From the NCBI GenBank assembly GCA_009760885.1, contig CM019692.1, forward strand, positions 46,189,430 through 46,253,429: DNA of 64,000 nucleotides, given 5' to 3'. Each line of letters begins with the position of its first letter. Position 1 is the first letter of the stretch. This document shows positions 54,556-64,000 of this stretch, in pieces. The notes beneath the pieces were generated by a model. That model did no database searches. It was not told where the DNA came from and saw nothing but the letters and a program-made list of their open reading frames with translations. Origin of the DNA: Achatina immaculata. Taxonomy: Eukaryota; Mollusca; Gastropoda; Stylommatophora; Achatinidae. Made by a program: the position numbers and the translations under genes.

Positions 54556-55432
54556 CATCATCATCATCATGTGCCGTGCCGACTGGCGTTGGCTATTATG
54601 CTTCTCCAGAGTACCCGATCCTTCATGCAGGCCATCAGTTCAGTTGGTGATCTCCTCTCACACCATCCCGTCAGACTGTCCAGTATCATTTCTCTTGGTC
54701 TTCCTCTTGATCTTCTTCCTTCTATTTTTCCTGTTGTTATAATATTTTCAATGCCCCCTCTTCTCATTGCATGTCCTATGAAAGTACATTGTCTCTCTCT
54801 TATCTTTCTGACAAGGTTTTTTGTCTCTCCAGCTCTTCTCATACATTCTTCATTAGTTATTTTTGCTGTCCAGGGGATTCGCAACATTCTTCTAATAAAC
54901 CACATTTCTGCTGCTTCCAATGATTTTTGTGCAGACTTGCCTATTGTCCATGATTCACTTCCATATAACAAGATAGGTTCAATATAGCATTTTAGGACTC
55001 GTTTTCCAACATTCATTGATAAGGATGTGTTAACTAATATGTTTCTCATTCTCTGAAATGCAGTCTTTGCTTGGCCTATTCTGTTCATAATTTCTGTTCT
55101 GCATTTCCCATCTGAAGTTATTACTGCTCCAAGGTATTTGAATTTCTGCACCTGCTTTAGAATGGTTCCGTTTAATTGAATACTGCATGCTGGTGGATTC
55201 TGTTTCTTAGATATAACCATAGTCTCTGTCTTTTTGATGTTCAAAGTAAGGCCTTTCTGTTCACTTTCTTTGGCGACTTTATCCAAGAGATTTTGCAGGT
55301 CTTGTTGGTTCTCAGCTATCAGTACTGTGTCGTCAGCATACCGAAGGTTGTTAATATTGTATCCTCCAATTTTTATGCCTGGTTCTGTGATGATTGTTCT
55401 TAGAAAAGACGTTATTCTGTAATTGAACAAAT
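54556..55432 (-). mobile_element. LINE-A RT fragment (copy 2), intact frame, (GAT)n tail
   Basis: A 287-codon uninterrupted minus frame: GGYNINNLRYADDTVLIAEN (YADD catalytic box), KKTETMVIS, VQKFKYLGAVITSDGKCRTE, KRVLKCYIEPILLYGSESWT, LEAAEMWFIRRMLRIPWTAK, CTFIGHAMRRGGIENIITTG, SRGRPREMILDSLTGW and NASRHGT, then an ATGATGATGATG-type tail (CATCAT at 54559-54570 on plus). 5'-truncated just upstream of the RT YADD box, so endonuclease and fingers are missing. The unbroken frame suggests recent insertion. Confidence 0.9.
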
Positions 55433-55789
55433 ATGAGTTTAGTAATAAATGTGTTAGTTTTCATTTCGTTTAGACTTGGGCCTAAATATTGTTCTGAGCA
55501 CTGACTGACAAAGGTGTTCTAGGCATACAGGCACTGGCAGTGTTGGTTTTGGGGGGAGGGGGGGCCTCAACCTATTCTCCTCCCCCACCTGTTCCCGCCA
55601 GTGGTCACTGGGAAAGCTGCATATACCCTTCAAGAGGCGGTAAACTGACAGTATGAATGTTAAAATGTCTCAGGATGAATGTTAAAATGTCTCAGTATGA
55701 ATGTTAAAATGTCTCAGTATGAGTATCATTACACTACGCAGTCGTCTGTAGAGGATCTTATTTTTTCTTTTGAAGGAGATCTTGCCGTA
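55433..55789. other. Unassigned; short 'gttaaaatgtctcagtatga' repeat
   Basis: 55652-55722 has four ~24-bp units (gaatgttaaaatgtctcag). G-run at 55549-55563. No gene. Confidence 0.5.
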
Positions 55790-56060
55790 TATGTATGCAT
55801 CTTATCTTTTCTTTTAAAGGAGATCTTTCCGCATCTGTATGTATCTTATCTTTTCTATTAAAGGAGATCTCGCCACATTTATATATCTTATCTTTTATCT
55901 TGGAGGAGATCTCACCGCATCTTTATATATCTTATCTTTTATCTTAGAGGAGATCTCGCTGCATCTTTATATATCTTATCTTTTATCTTAGAGGAGATCT
56001 CGCCGCATCTGTGTGTATCTTTTCTTTTAATGAGATCTCGCCGCATCTGTATGTATTCTG
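55790..56060. repeat. ~42-44-bp minisatellite, ~6 units
   Basis: Unit 'aggagatctcgccgcatctg' plus 'tatgtatcttatcttttatctta', with gradual decay at both ends. The preceding segment from 55755 is a more diverged unit. Confidence 0.9.
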
Positions 56061-56505
56061 TGACACCTGCGAACATCTTCATTTTCTTTGTCGTTGTTCG
56101 CTCAGACATCGACGCCATTCTCTCTCACAGATGTGGCAGTTCGTCTCAGGTTTTCAGCATCGCCTTAGAGCTTCTCCTGTAAAGGGTGGGGGTGGGGGGT
56201 GGGGCTGGGGTCTGACCAGGTCCTTTGCCTTAGTGAATTGCGTTTCTAGCAACTGGATATGTTGTCTGCTGCTCTTTGCCGCGGGCACATAGATCTGTTG
56301 TGCCACAATCCTAGTAAAGGACGACAGCATTTGGGGTTTTAGTCTATCAAGCCTCGACGCTATGGATTCAGCTGCTCTAAGCACCGTGCTCTATTTTGTT
56401 GAACTAGGGCAATATAGTCGCGCAGTAAATTACCTGGCAGAAGAACAATCAACGTGATCTGGAACAAAGTGTCGGCAACTTGGGCCAGAAACAGAGATTT
56501 CAGCT
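56061..56505. other. Unassigned, GC-richer
   Basis: Frames on both strands (56154-56384 minus, 56011-56292 plus) have protein-like stretches such as LRAAESIASRLDRLKPQML, but no domain or convincing splice sites. Function unknown. Confidence 0.3.
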
Positions 56506-56509
56506 CACT

Positions 56510-57035
56510 AGGTCTATATCTTCCACAGCTCACTAGATCTGTATCTTCCACAGCTCACTAGGTCTGTATCTTCCACAGCTCACTAAGTCTATATCTTCCA
56601 CAACTCACTAGGTCTATATCTCCCACAACTCACTAAGTCTATATCTTCCACAACTCACTAGGTCTATATATTCAACAACTCACTAGGTCTATTTCTTCCA
56701 CAACTCACTAGGTCTATATCTCCCACAACTCACTAGGTCTATATCTTCCACAACTCACTAGGTCTATATCTTCCACAACTCACTAGGTCTATTTCTTCCA
56801 CAACTCACTAGGTCTGTATCTTCCACAGCTCACTAGGTCTATATCTTCCACAACTCACTAGGTCTATATCTCCCACAACTCACTAGGTCTATATCTTCCA
56901 CAACTCACTAGGTCTATAACTTCCACAACTCACTAGGTCTGTATCTTCCACAACTCACTAGGTATGTATCTTCAACAGCTCACTAGGTCTATATCTTCCA
57001 CAGCTGACTAGGTCTATATCTTCCACAACTCGCGC
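56510..57035. repeat. 24-bp minisatellite, ~22 units
   Basis: Unit 'cacaactcactaggtctata' plus tctt, with cagctc, tctccc and tttctt variants. Higher-order recurrence of the tctccc unit at ~96-144-bp spacing. Confidence 0.95.
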
Positions 57036-57473
57036 AAGTGGAACATTGGGATTAACAACTTTGCATCACTTCAGGACCTATTATGGCTATTTCCAGTAGA
57101 ATGAAGGACAAAACCACCGCCCACCCCACCCCCTTCAACCCACCCCCAGAAAGCCTCTTATCCCTACTCTACAGCCTTGATACGAACACACTCTAAAGAC
57201 AGACTTCAGGTTAGCATTTGACTCCTGCAAATCATTTACATCATCCTTTTAGTCATGTGACAACTGAAGCATCAGCTACACTTCTCCACGCCTGACCTAA
57301 AATACACTTGCGCTCTCGCTCTTAGGCAACCAGCCCTTTAATAAATCCCACCGCACTCAAGGCACGTCCTTGATTATCTTAAGCGCTCAGTTTCTGGAAG
57401 TGAGTAATAGAGATACTCCTGTCTTAAATACTGAGGTAGAATTTTCAGTCTAACGTAACATTCACGTAGACGA
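57036..57473. other. Unassigned unique sequence
   Basis: C-rich patch 57115-57155 (ccacccc words); no gene supported. Confidence 0.4.
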
Positions 57474-57481
57474 GCTCAGTA

Positions 57482-59587
57482 CAATGTTCCCTCTAAGCTG
57501 CACGGCAGCGAATTTTGGAGGTGGGGGAAACTAGGTCGCGCACGAAGATGTATAAATGTACAAAAGACAAAACAACAAAAATTTTTAAAAAACGCTACCT
57601 TTAACTGTCAGCTTGTAGTTACACGTTTATGTTACAGTGGCGCCGAAGTAAAACTTGATAGCGTTGCATGAGTTTGGTTTTCCCGATATCTGTGAATTTC
57701 AGTATCGGTTTGTATGAAGTCTCTAAATTATACTCTGTAGTTTGACGTTAAATGTAATTTGTAACAAGATGAGGAATACCTTGACAGAGACAGAAGAAAT
57801 TCTAGAAAGATGGAAGGAATATTGCAGAAGAATGTAGGAAGGAATATTGCAGAAGAATGTATGAAACAACTGACTGTGAAAGCAGAAATCAACAGTGTGA
57901 ATTATTATTGGAGGAGAAAGAACCCGAACCGACAATAGAAGAAGTTTTATGGCCAATAAAGAATCTGAAAAATGGTAAATCACCAAGATGTGATGACATA
58001 ACAGCTGAATTTATTAAAGCAGGAGGAAAGGAATGTGCAACAATCTATCATGCACTATGTAAAAAGATATGGCATTCAGGTATTTGGCCAAAAGAATGGA
58101 AAAGAACTGTATTCATACCACTGCCAAAAAAAGGGTAACCTGAAATTATGCTAAAACCACAGAACTGGTGCCCTGATTAGTCATGCCAGTAAAATTCTGT
58201 TAAAAATGATAATAGGTAGACTTTGTAAGAAAATAAAAGAAGAAGTCAATATGGTCCAAGCTGGTTTCAGGCAAGGAAGAGGAATAAAAGATCATATATT
58301 CAATATAACATTAATAATAGAGAAATGCAGAGAGTTTAATGTAAATCTATATTTAGCCTTTATAGACTACTCAAAGGCATTTGATTGTGTACAACACCAG
58401 AAACTTTGGGAATTAATGGAAAAATGGGATTTCCAACACATTTGATACAATTACCATCACGGCTGTATCTAGACCAACAGGAAGCAGAAAGAATAAATGG
58501 TGAAACAACTTGGTTTGCCTTAAAACAAAGGGTCCGTCGGGGGTGCATATTGTCGCTTTACTTATTTAACTTGTATACGGAAAATATAATGAGGAATGTT
58601 AGAGAAGATGCATACAAAGTATATTACGATGCCATAACTGGAGGTTATGAAATACCAGAGATTAGATATGCTGATGACATAGTATTACTGTCCACAACAC
58701 AAAAATAAATGGAAAAACTAATTATGTCAATCCGTAAGAACAGTGAAGAGAAAAACCTGTATTTTAATGTGAAGAACACAAAATTGATGACAACTGACAA
58801 AAAAAAAAAAAACAACAAAAAACAAGGCAGCTGAAATATGTATCAATGAGGAAACAACTAGAAGAAATGGAGAGTTTTGAATATCCTGGATCACTGCTAA
58901 CTAATAATGGAGATACACTGAGGGAAATTAAAAAGAGGACATCTATCGCTCTTCAGAAAGTAAAACAACTAAAGAATCTGTGGAGAGGAGCAGACAGAAC
59001 TACAAAACTAAGATTTTTAAGGGCACGCATTTTTCCCATCGCAGCATATGCCTGTGAGACCTGGACACTTAACAGAACAGCTGAGAAATACATAAATGCC
59101 TTTGAATGTAAATGCTACAGAAGAGTTCTTCAAATATCATGGACACAGAAAAGAACAAATATATCCATACTACAAGAACTTAATATTGAAGAAGGCTGGC
59201 TAGTAAAGAGGATTAAAGAGAGAAAACTTAAATATTTTGGACACATTAAACGTCATAATAATCTAGAGAAGACCGTATTGGAACGGTACATAATGGGGAA
59301 AAGAAAGAGAGGAAGACCAAGGCGAAGATGGCTGCAAGACATCGTTGATGATCTGCAAATGGATGCATCAGCAGCAGGCCATCTTGCTCACAACCGAGAG
59401 GCCTACAGGAGCGCTGTTAGAGAGGCAAAGTTCCACAAGGGACATGCAAATGAATGAAATGAAAGTTTGACGTTATGGCACACATTTGAACAGATTATTG
59501 TTATTATCATTATTATTTTTAGAATACTTTTGCACGCGGGTTGAAAATTTCGCGCACCTACACACAGCAACCTTAGAGAAGACATTG
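57482..59587. mobile_element. hAT-like MITE (~381 bp) split by LINE-B
   Basis: Left end 'caatgttccctctaagctgc' (57482) and right end 'gcaaccttagagaagacatt' then g (59587) are imperfect inverted repeats. Flanks gctcagta (57474-57481) and ccttagta (59588-59595) match at six of eight, a hAT-length duplication. Subtracting LINE-B and one TSD copy leaves ~381 bp without a transposase. Shares the GTTCCCTCTAAGCTG terminus with the MITE at 25486-25703. Confidence 0.7.
57751..59463 (+). pseudogene. LINE-B, RT through C-terminus, perfect 12-bp TSD
   Basis: Largest plus-strand LINE. Linker EEVLWPIKNLKNGKSPRCDD and ITAEFIKAGG; fingers GIWPKEWKRTVFIPLPKKG; MVQAGFRQGRGIKDHIFNIT; palm LYLAFIDYSKAFDCVQHQKL (about 58350-58410); catalytic EIRYADDIVLLST (about 58658-58700). 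The 203-codon C-terminal frame 58846-59457 holds KLRFLRARIFPIAAYACETW, KYFGHIKRHN, KRKRGRPRRRWLQDIVDDLQ and KFHKGHANE. Tail is a TGAA repeat. TSD agtttgacgtta at 57739-57750 and 59464-59475. A 25-bp tandem duplication near 57811-57860 and at least three other frame breaks inactivate it; the endonuclease is missing. Confidence 0.92.
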
Positions 59588-59595
59588 CCTTAGTA

Positions 59596-60120
59596 GTGTA
59601 TTGTTTTCATGATTACTAAAATTTTATTAGGTATAACTTTCCTTTATTATACTGTTATAGAAAGTGGAATACGGCACTGGCAGATCATTTATCATTTATC
59701 ATTCTCAGTTTTCATTTATCATTCTCAGTTATCATTCTTGCAGTTCATTATATGGATGAGTTTTTCCTCGCCTTGTTTCTTCTAGAGCTATAAACATTTT
59801 TATGTTATGTTTCTTTGGGGATGTGTCATCTTCCAGGGATAACTTTTGTAGCACATTCAGCAATCGTGTGTTTTCTCTAATGTCACTGAGTTTCCTTGTT
59901 TAGACCATTTCTTCTTCGGTTGTGGCTATACTTCTCGCAGGTGATATTTTGAAATGGTTACATTGTGCGAATTTGTCCTTGAATAGACGGGCTGCCTGTT
60001 TGTCTGCAAGTAACTGTTTCTAACTTTTGAGAGCAATTTCTCTTTCGTGTCGTTACTCTTTATTTTAAAACAAAATTATTCTGCACATCTTCCCTCCATC
60101 TTGGTCCATATTTAGTTTTT
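59596..60120. other. Unassigned; short 'tatcattctcagttt' repeat
   Basis: 59688-59740 contains three ~18-bp units 'atcatttatcattctcag'. Otherwise unique and AT-rich. Confidence 0.45.
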
Positions 60121-60316
60121 CAGTCTCGGCGAGGTTAGTGCAGTAGCCTCTCATGGTCGAAAGTTGGAGGTTCAAGTCTCGCCGGAGGCCTCCCAGCTCA
60201 TCTAGATGTAGAAATGGTACGTGACGCTTCTTGAGACTTAAGAAGTAAAACATGGTCAGGCGTGAGGCAGACCACATCACCCTGAAGTGTAGCCACAGGC
60301 CAAGGAACCCGGACGT
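60121..60316 (+). mobile_element. SINE-A (copy 5)
   Basis: Head 'ggcgaggttagtgcagtagc', decayed B box GGTTCAAGTCTC (60169-60180), body 'catctagatgtagaaatggt', 'catggtcaggcgtgaggcag', 'accacatcaccctgaagtgt' and end 'ggccaaggaacccggacg'. Same order as copy 4 and more diverged. Confidence 0.75.
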
Positions 60317-60984
60317 ATATCCCAGGCAGCTTTATAGTTTGGTCATGATGTCTTGACCTTTTCACTTTTAGGCTCTTTTCTTTTCTTTCCTCTTCTTTTT
60401 TTTTTGTTGCTTCATTTATTTGTACTTAAGAATATAGAGAAAAGGAACAGTTTGTTGATGCTTTGTGGCCTAGTGGTTTGTGTGTTTAGTGGACAGACTG
60501 TTGCTGGTCTTACTAAAGTCTTGGCTTCTGTGACAAGCTATTCTCTATTTGTCTTTCTTGTATGTCTACAGCGCCTTGCTATTTTTCGTGCCTTTTCTAT
60601 TTCCTTATACTGCTTTACGCAAGCCCCGTTGTTTTCGCACTATACTCTCTTACATTATAAGACTTTTGGGTGGTAGGGGTTGGAGGTGGGTGGGGCATGA
60701 CTTACTTCTGATTCCTGTTTTCTTCTTGTTTTATTCCTGTAATTCTCCTGCTTAATTCGCTCGCTACGGACTAGAGCACATATGGGCAACCATTGGCCTG
60801 GGGCCAGATCAGACCAGCGATAACATTTTATTTTTGTGGCCAGCCGCCGGCCTAGATAGTTTCTTTATTTAGAAAAAAAACGTATAATTTGCTGGAAACG
60901 TTAACAATATTGATTTTATATTTCAGAATTGCAATAGTTTGGCTTGGTAACTTAATAATGTTCTGATTTTCGAATCAATCTATC
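60317..60984. other. Unassigned; possible hAT end near 60781
   Basis: 'tatgggcaaccattggcctg' with 'gggccagatcagacc' at 60781-60815 resembles a CAGxxxTGGGCAAC hAT terminus. No partner end was recognised. Hydrophobic frames at 60353-60676 are T-rich and domainless. Confidence 0.35.
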
Positions 60985-61073
60985 TACCTGTCTATCTGTC
61001 TGTATGTCTGTCGGTCTGTCTGTCTGTCTGTCGGTCTGTCTGTCTGTCTGCCTGCCTGTCTGTCTGTCTGTCG
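60985..61073. repeat. (CTGT)n tetranucleotide array
   Basis: CTGT/CTAT/CGGT variants; adjoining short minus frames are artefacts. Confidence 0.95.
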
Positions 61074-62291
61074 CAAATTGAATTTGATTATGTGGATTTT
61101 TTTTTGTCACTTTAATGTTCATAAATTTGACATTTTTAAAGTATGTGACCTGCGTAAAGATGGAAAAAGTAGTTTCTGGCATACTGAAGAAAAAAAACAA
61201 CAGAAAAGTTGTCGAGGTTTCACCAGACGCACTTTTCTCGTGAAATCTTATCTTATCCTCCTAGTCTTGTGCTCCGTGTATTCTAGTGTGGCTACAGCCT
61301 TTGCTGAATGGTTTCTGTCCTAAAATGTTGTTTTTCTCAACACTTAGCGTGCCAGGTACCCATTTTCACCGGATGTCACCTAGACAGTGCGAGCGCTGCC
61401 GATCTCGAGCTCTTGAAGACTCGACTAAATAAAAGCACAGTTGACAGATTTTTTTTTTTTCTTCTTTCTCAAAATGCCTGCCCATTATAAATTCATTTTC
61501 TACTTTTTTTGCTCTCATACATGTATGCTTTATTAATGTTTTTATCTTTTTTTTTTTAAATTTTAGTGTTTTTACATCAATTTACAGTAATGTTGTTTGT
61601 TGTTGTTGGTGTTTTTCATTCCCAGTGGAATGGTTTGTTTGAAGAACATTATCCGTTTGCTCAAAAACTCTTATCCTTTCGATGAAGCGTTATAATTCAG
61701 TTTGGTATTTTGAATATTTGTTTCTTGGTTTGACCTTACTGTGACAGCCTTTCCCAGAACTAGGGGGGGGGGAATGAGATAGTCCATCGGGAAAAGATCA
61801 TGAAATGGGGGAAATTTAAAGTCCCTGGCGGAATAGGATGGGAAAATAATAAAAAGCACACGGTGGATCTTCACAGCTTATGTCCTTGTGCAGGCGATGA
61901 AAAGCCATCTTTGGGTATACCAACTAGAGGGGTAAAAAAAACACACACACGAAGTACTGTCTCATGATAGTTACTTGATATATTTTGTGACTGTCTCTCC
62001 TTCGGGTGGTTTCTCCTAGCAAAACCTAACAGTCACCGGAAAACTCGAAGGAAAAAGAAGTGGAAGGTGCAGAGAAAAATATCTGATTAAGTTAAGGAGA
62101 TGGTACAGGAAAGGGAATGCATGTTGACTGATTGGATACTCCTAGGAGCGCGGGATGGAGAAGCATGATAACAAAGTCGTTCTGTGCGCCTCAGACAAAC
62201 ATTTCAGTTCAATTCTGACGCTTCAGTTCTTCGTAAAAAAAAAAAAATAGAGGAAGCACTTGAAAATCTAAATCAGTTCTTTTCCATTGGT
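61074..62291. other. Unassigned sequence
   Basis: T-runs at 61448-61461 and 61548-61557. No splice-bounded coding, domain or shared repeat recognised. Confidence 0.4.
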
Positions 62292-62293
62292 AG

Positions 62294-62346
<53 letters not shown>

Positions 62347-62439
62347 AGAAGGGCAGAATGTAAGATGGGCCTGCGTGCCCAATTCTTTACCCTTTAAAAA
62401 TAAAGATCATTCAATCATTCATTCACTATAAAGATCATC

Positions 62440-62482
<43 letters not shown>
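62292..62482. repeat. (CT)n tracts enclosing a GCCC-type retroposon end
   Basis: CT runs at 62292-62344 and 62443-62477 enclose 62347-62437: 'gaagggcagaatgtaagatg', 'ggcctgcgtgcccaattctt', AAAATAAAG and a CATT-type tail, read on plus. This is the third copy of the family at 9372-9432 and 43496-43625. Confidence 0.8.
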
Positions 62483-62484
<2 letters not shown>

Positions 62485-63240
62485 GTTTGCCGGTGTTACA
62501 TCGAGAGAAATGGAAACTTACGGGTTAACTGATTTCCTTGACAGCGAAGAACTTAATGAAGTAGCTCAGCGTTAATTAGGTTTCTAACACAGAAACCAAC
62601 AATCCCGCAGCCATAGAATCTAGCTGGGAAGGTCAGCGAAATCTTTCAGAGCTGTTTGTACACACACGAATAACAATAATAATTAGGGATATCGCTTGCT
62701 GTACTCCCAACGGAGAGCCGGCCTTTTAGCTCGGGAAAGAACGTGTAGAGACACCATGAATCCGGTGTCGGGCCTGTGTACAGAGCTAACTCTTGGCAGG
62801 GATCTTTGTTTTGACGGGCAGTTAATTACAGGCACTGCGTGACCGAAAGATTCAGCAGAGCGGCGCCCGCGTTAAAGTAAAACAGGCAAAGCGAACGGGC
62901 GATGGAGGGAGAGGGGGGGGGGAGGGTTTGAATATGGGAAAAAAAAGTGTTGACTGTTTACAGAACCCCATCCGCTGCGTACATCTTCCATCTCCCGTGC
63001 TTGTAAATTACAAAGAATGTTGAAAGACTACGAAAATTATACCCAATATGTTTTCAAGTGTATGTGGCAAGCACGAGTGAAGCTACGTATGTTTCAAACA
63101 GGATGAAAGATGTTGTTGGGTTCTCTAAGATAGTTGGTAACGATGATAACTATAGCAAGTGTTGAAAGTCCTGGTGCATGCTTTAACACCGGAAAGAGAC
63201 ATATGTTTTCTAACTGGCATTGAAGAAGCTGTATATCATT
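62483..63240. other. Unique, CpG-containing sequence, no gene recognised
   Basis: 62580-62900 is less AT-rich than its surroundings, has GGCGCCCGCG near 62860, and contains a 28-codon frame from ATG 62757 (MNPVSGLCTELTLGRDLCFD). No repeat copy is seen elsewhere in the window. It could be a regulatory region or part of an exon; the sequence alone does not decide. Confidence 0.3.
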
Positions 63241-63519
63241 AACATCATCATCATCATCATTATCAGTGCCGTCGTTTTTCTTTCTTTACATGGCGCGCCT
63301 GATCAAGCTATTTCCTGTTCATCTTTCATGTTCTTCGCTCTTCTGTATCGTCTTTCTCTCGCGGTTTTTCTTTTAACTTTTCCCCCTTAACTATTGCATT
63401 CAGATTGTAGCTGTCATTGATGATATGGCATAAATTATACCTGTTTCTTATTCTGTTTTTTTTTCTTCTTTTTTTTTCGTTAAATGTCATTATCATAGTC
63501 AACACTAACACTAGAGTGG
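63241..63519. other. Unassigned; short (ATC)n at 63244-63262
   Basis: ATC run followed by pyrimidine-rich sequence. The short K/R-rich minus frame is a T-run artefact. Confidence 0.45.
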
Positions 63520-64000
63520 CCTAGACTCTGATCCACGCTCTTTGTCACTTTAGTCTCTGCTTCTTGGGTCCTTGTTTTCTACTGCTTTAACCCACGGTCT
63601 CTACCAACTCTTTTCCCTAGAACTTGACCCATGGTCTCTACCTCGTTAGCCCTTAGTAACCCGCGGCCTCTACCAAAAGGATCCATGGTCTCTACCAAAT
63701 GGAGCCACAGTCTCTACCACATGGATCCTTAGTCTCTACTTTTTGGATCCATAGTCTCTACCCCTTTAACCCACGGTATCTATCAGTTGCACCAATGGTC
63801 TCTGCCACGTTAATAGTTAGTCTCTACTTCTTGGATCCAGAGTCTCCACCGCTTTAACCCACGGTCTTTACCATCTGCACTCATGGTCTCTACCAGTTGG
63901 ACCCACGGTCTCTACTGCTTGGACCCATAGTCTCCTCTACCTGGACCCATAGTCTCTTCTATTTGGACCCATAGTCTCCTTTACTAGGACCCATAGTTTC
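63520..64000. repeat. ~21-23-bp minisatellite running off the window
   Basis: Units such as 'ggacccatagtctcttctat' plus tt and 'taacccacggtctctaccac', with strong variation on the left and homogenisation toward 63900-64000. The array is cut by the window end. Confidence 0.9.

Noticed and set aside
54571..54987. 138-codon plus frame opposite LINE-A
   Set aside because: Shadow of the minus-strand LINE-A reverse transcriptase.

Overview
This window is eukaryotic, intron/intergenic-type DNA from an animal. It is AT-rich and dominated by decayed non-LTR retrotransposons (LINEs), tRNA-derived SINEs, hAT- and Tc1-type DNA transposon remnants, microsatellites and about twenty unrelated minisatellite arrays. 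There are no operons and no long intact host genes. The repeat style (GA/CT, GATA and GAA tracts, poly-G runs, RTE/jockey-like LINEs, tRNA SINEs) fits a lophotrochozoan, probably a mollusc. That is an inference; no single sequence proves the species.

Layout. 1-7 kb: SINE-A, LINE 3' ends, a 28-bp-stem hairpin, SINE-B, a GAA-tailed retroposon and a broken Tc1-like transposase. 7.8-14 kb: SINE-A split by a LINE, a broken LINE (LINE-G) carrying a minisatellite and a long-inverted-repeat element, and a large minus-strand LINE (LINE-C) with endonuclease and RT. 15-24.8 kb: simple repeats, 28-, 32-, 20- and 12-bp arrays, two further GAA-tailed retroposons and a hAT MITE. 25.3-32.2 kb: the only convincing exon-like segments (25370-25429; weaker 31430-31555 and 32084-32140), two MITEs, a 30-bp array and an 0.87-kb polypyrimidine tract. 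32.5-38.5 kb: a 2.1-kb satellite of 31-bp units with a 403-bp internal duplication, followed by other arrays. 39.6-45.4 kb: a minus-strand jockey/CR1-like LINE-E interrupted by a SINE-B and a GA-tailed LINE, then GATA repeats, a satellite and LINE-H. 46-57 kb: minisatellites, SINEs, LINE-F nested in a minisatellite, LINE-D nested in a hAT element, and LINE-A. 57.4-59.6 kb: LINE-B nested in a hAT-like MITE with a perfect 12-bp target duplication. 60-64 kb: SINE-A, microsatellites and a terminal 21-22-bp array.

How the parts relate. The window is a record of nested insertion. By removing insertions at their target-site duplications one can rebuild the older elements: SINE-A at 7.9-8.45 kb, LINE-E at 39.6-42.4 kb, the hAT MITE at 57.5-59.6 kb and the minisatellite at 52-53.2 kb. 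Several arrays appear to have grown out of transposon sequence. The clearest case is the CYIEP-coding segment of LINE reverse transcriptases, which is tandemly amplified in two separate LINE copies. I found no credible new enzymatic or defence system. The most interesting material is repeat biology plus one or two isolated candidate exons of an unidentified host gene.

Family names used here (SINE-A/B/C, LINE-A to LINE-J) are local labels for this window only.
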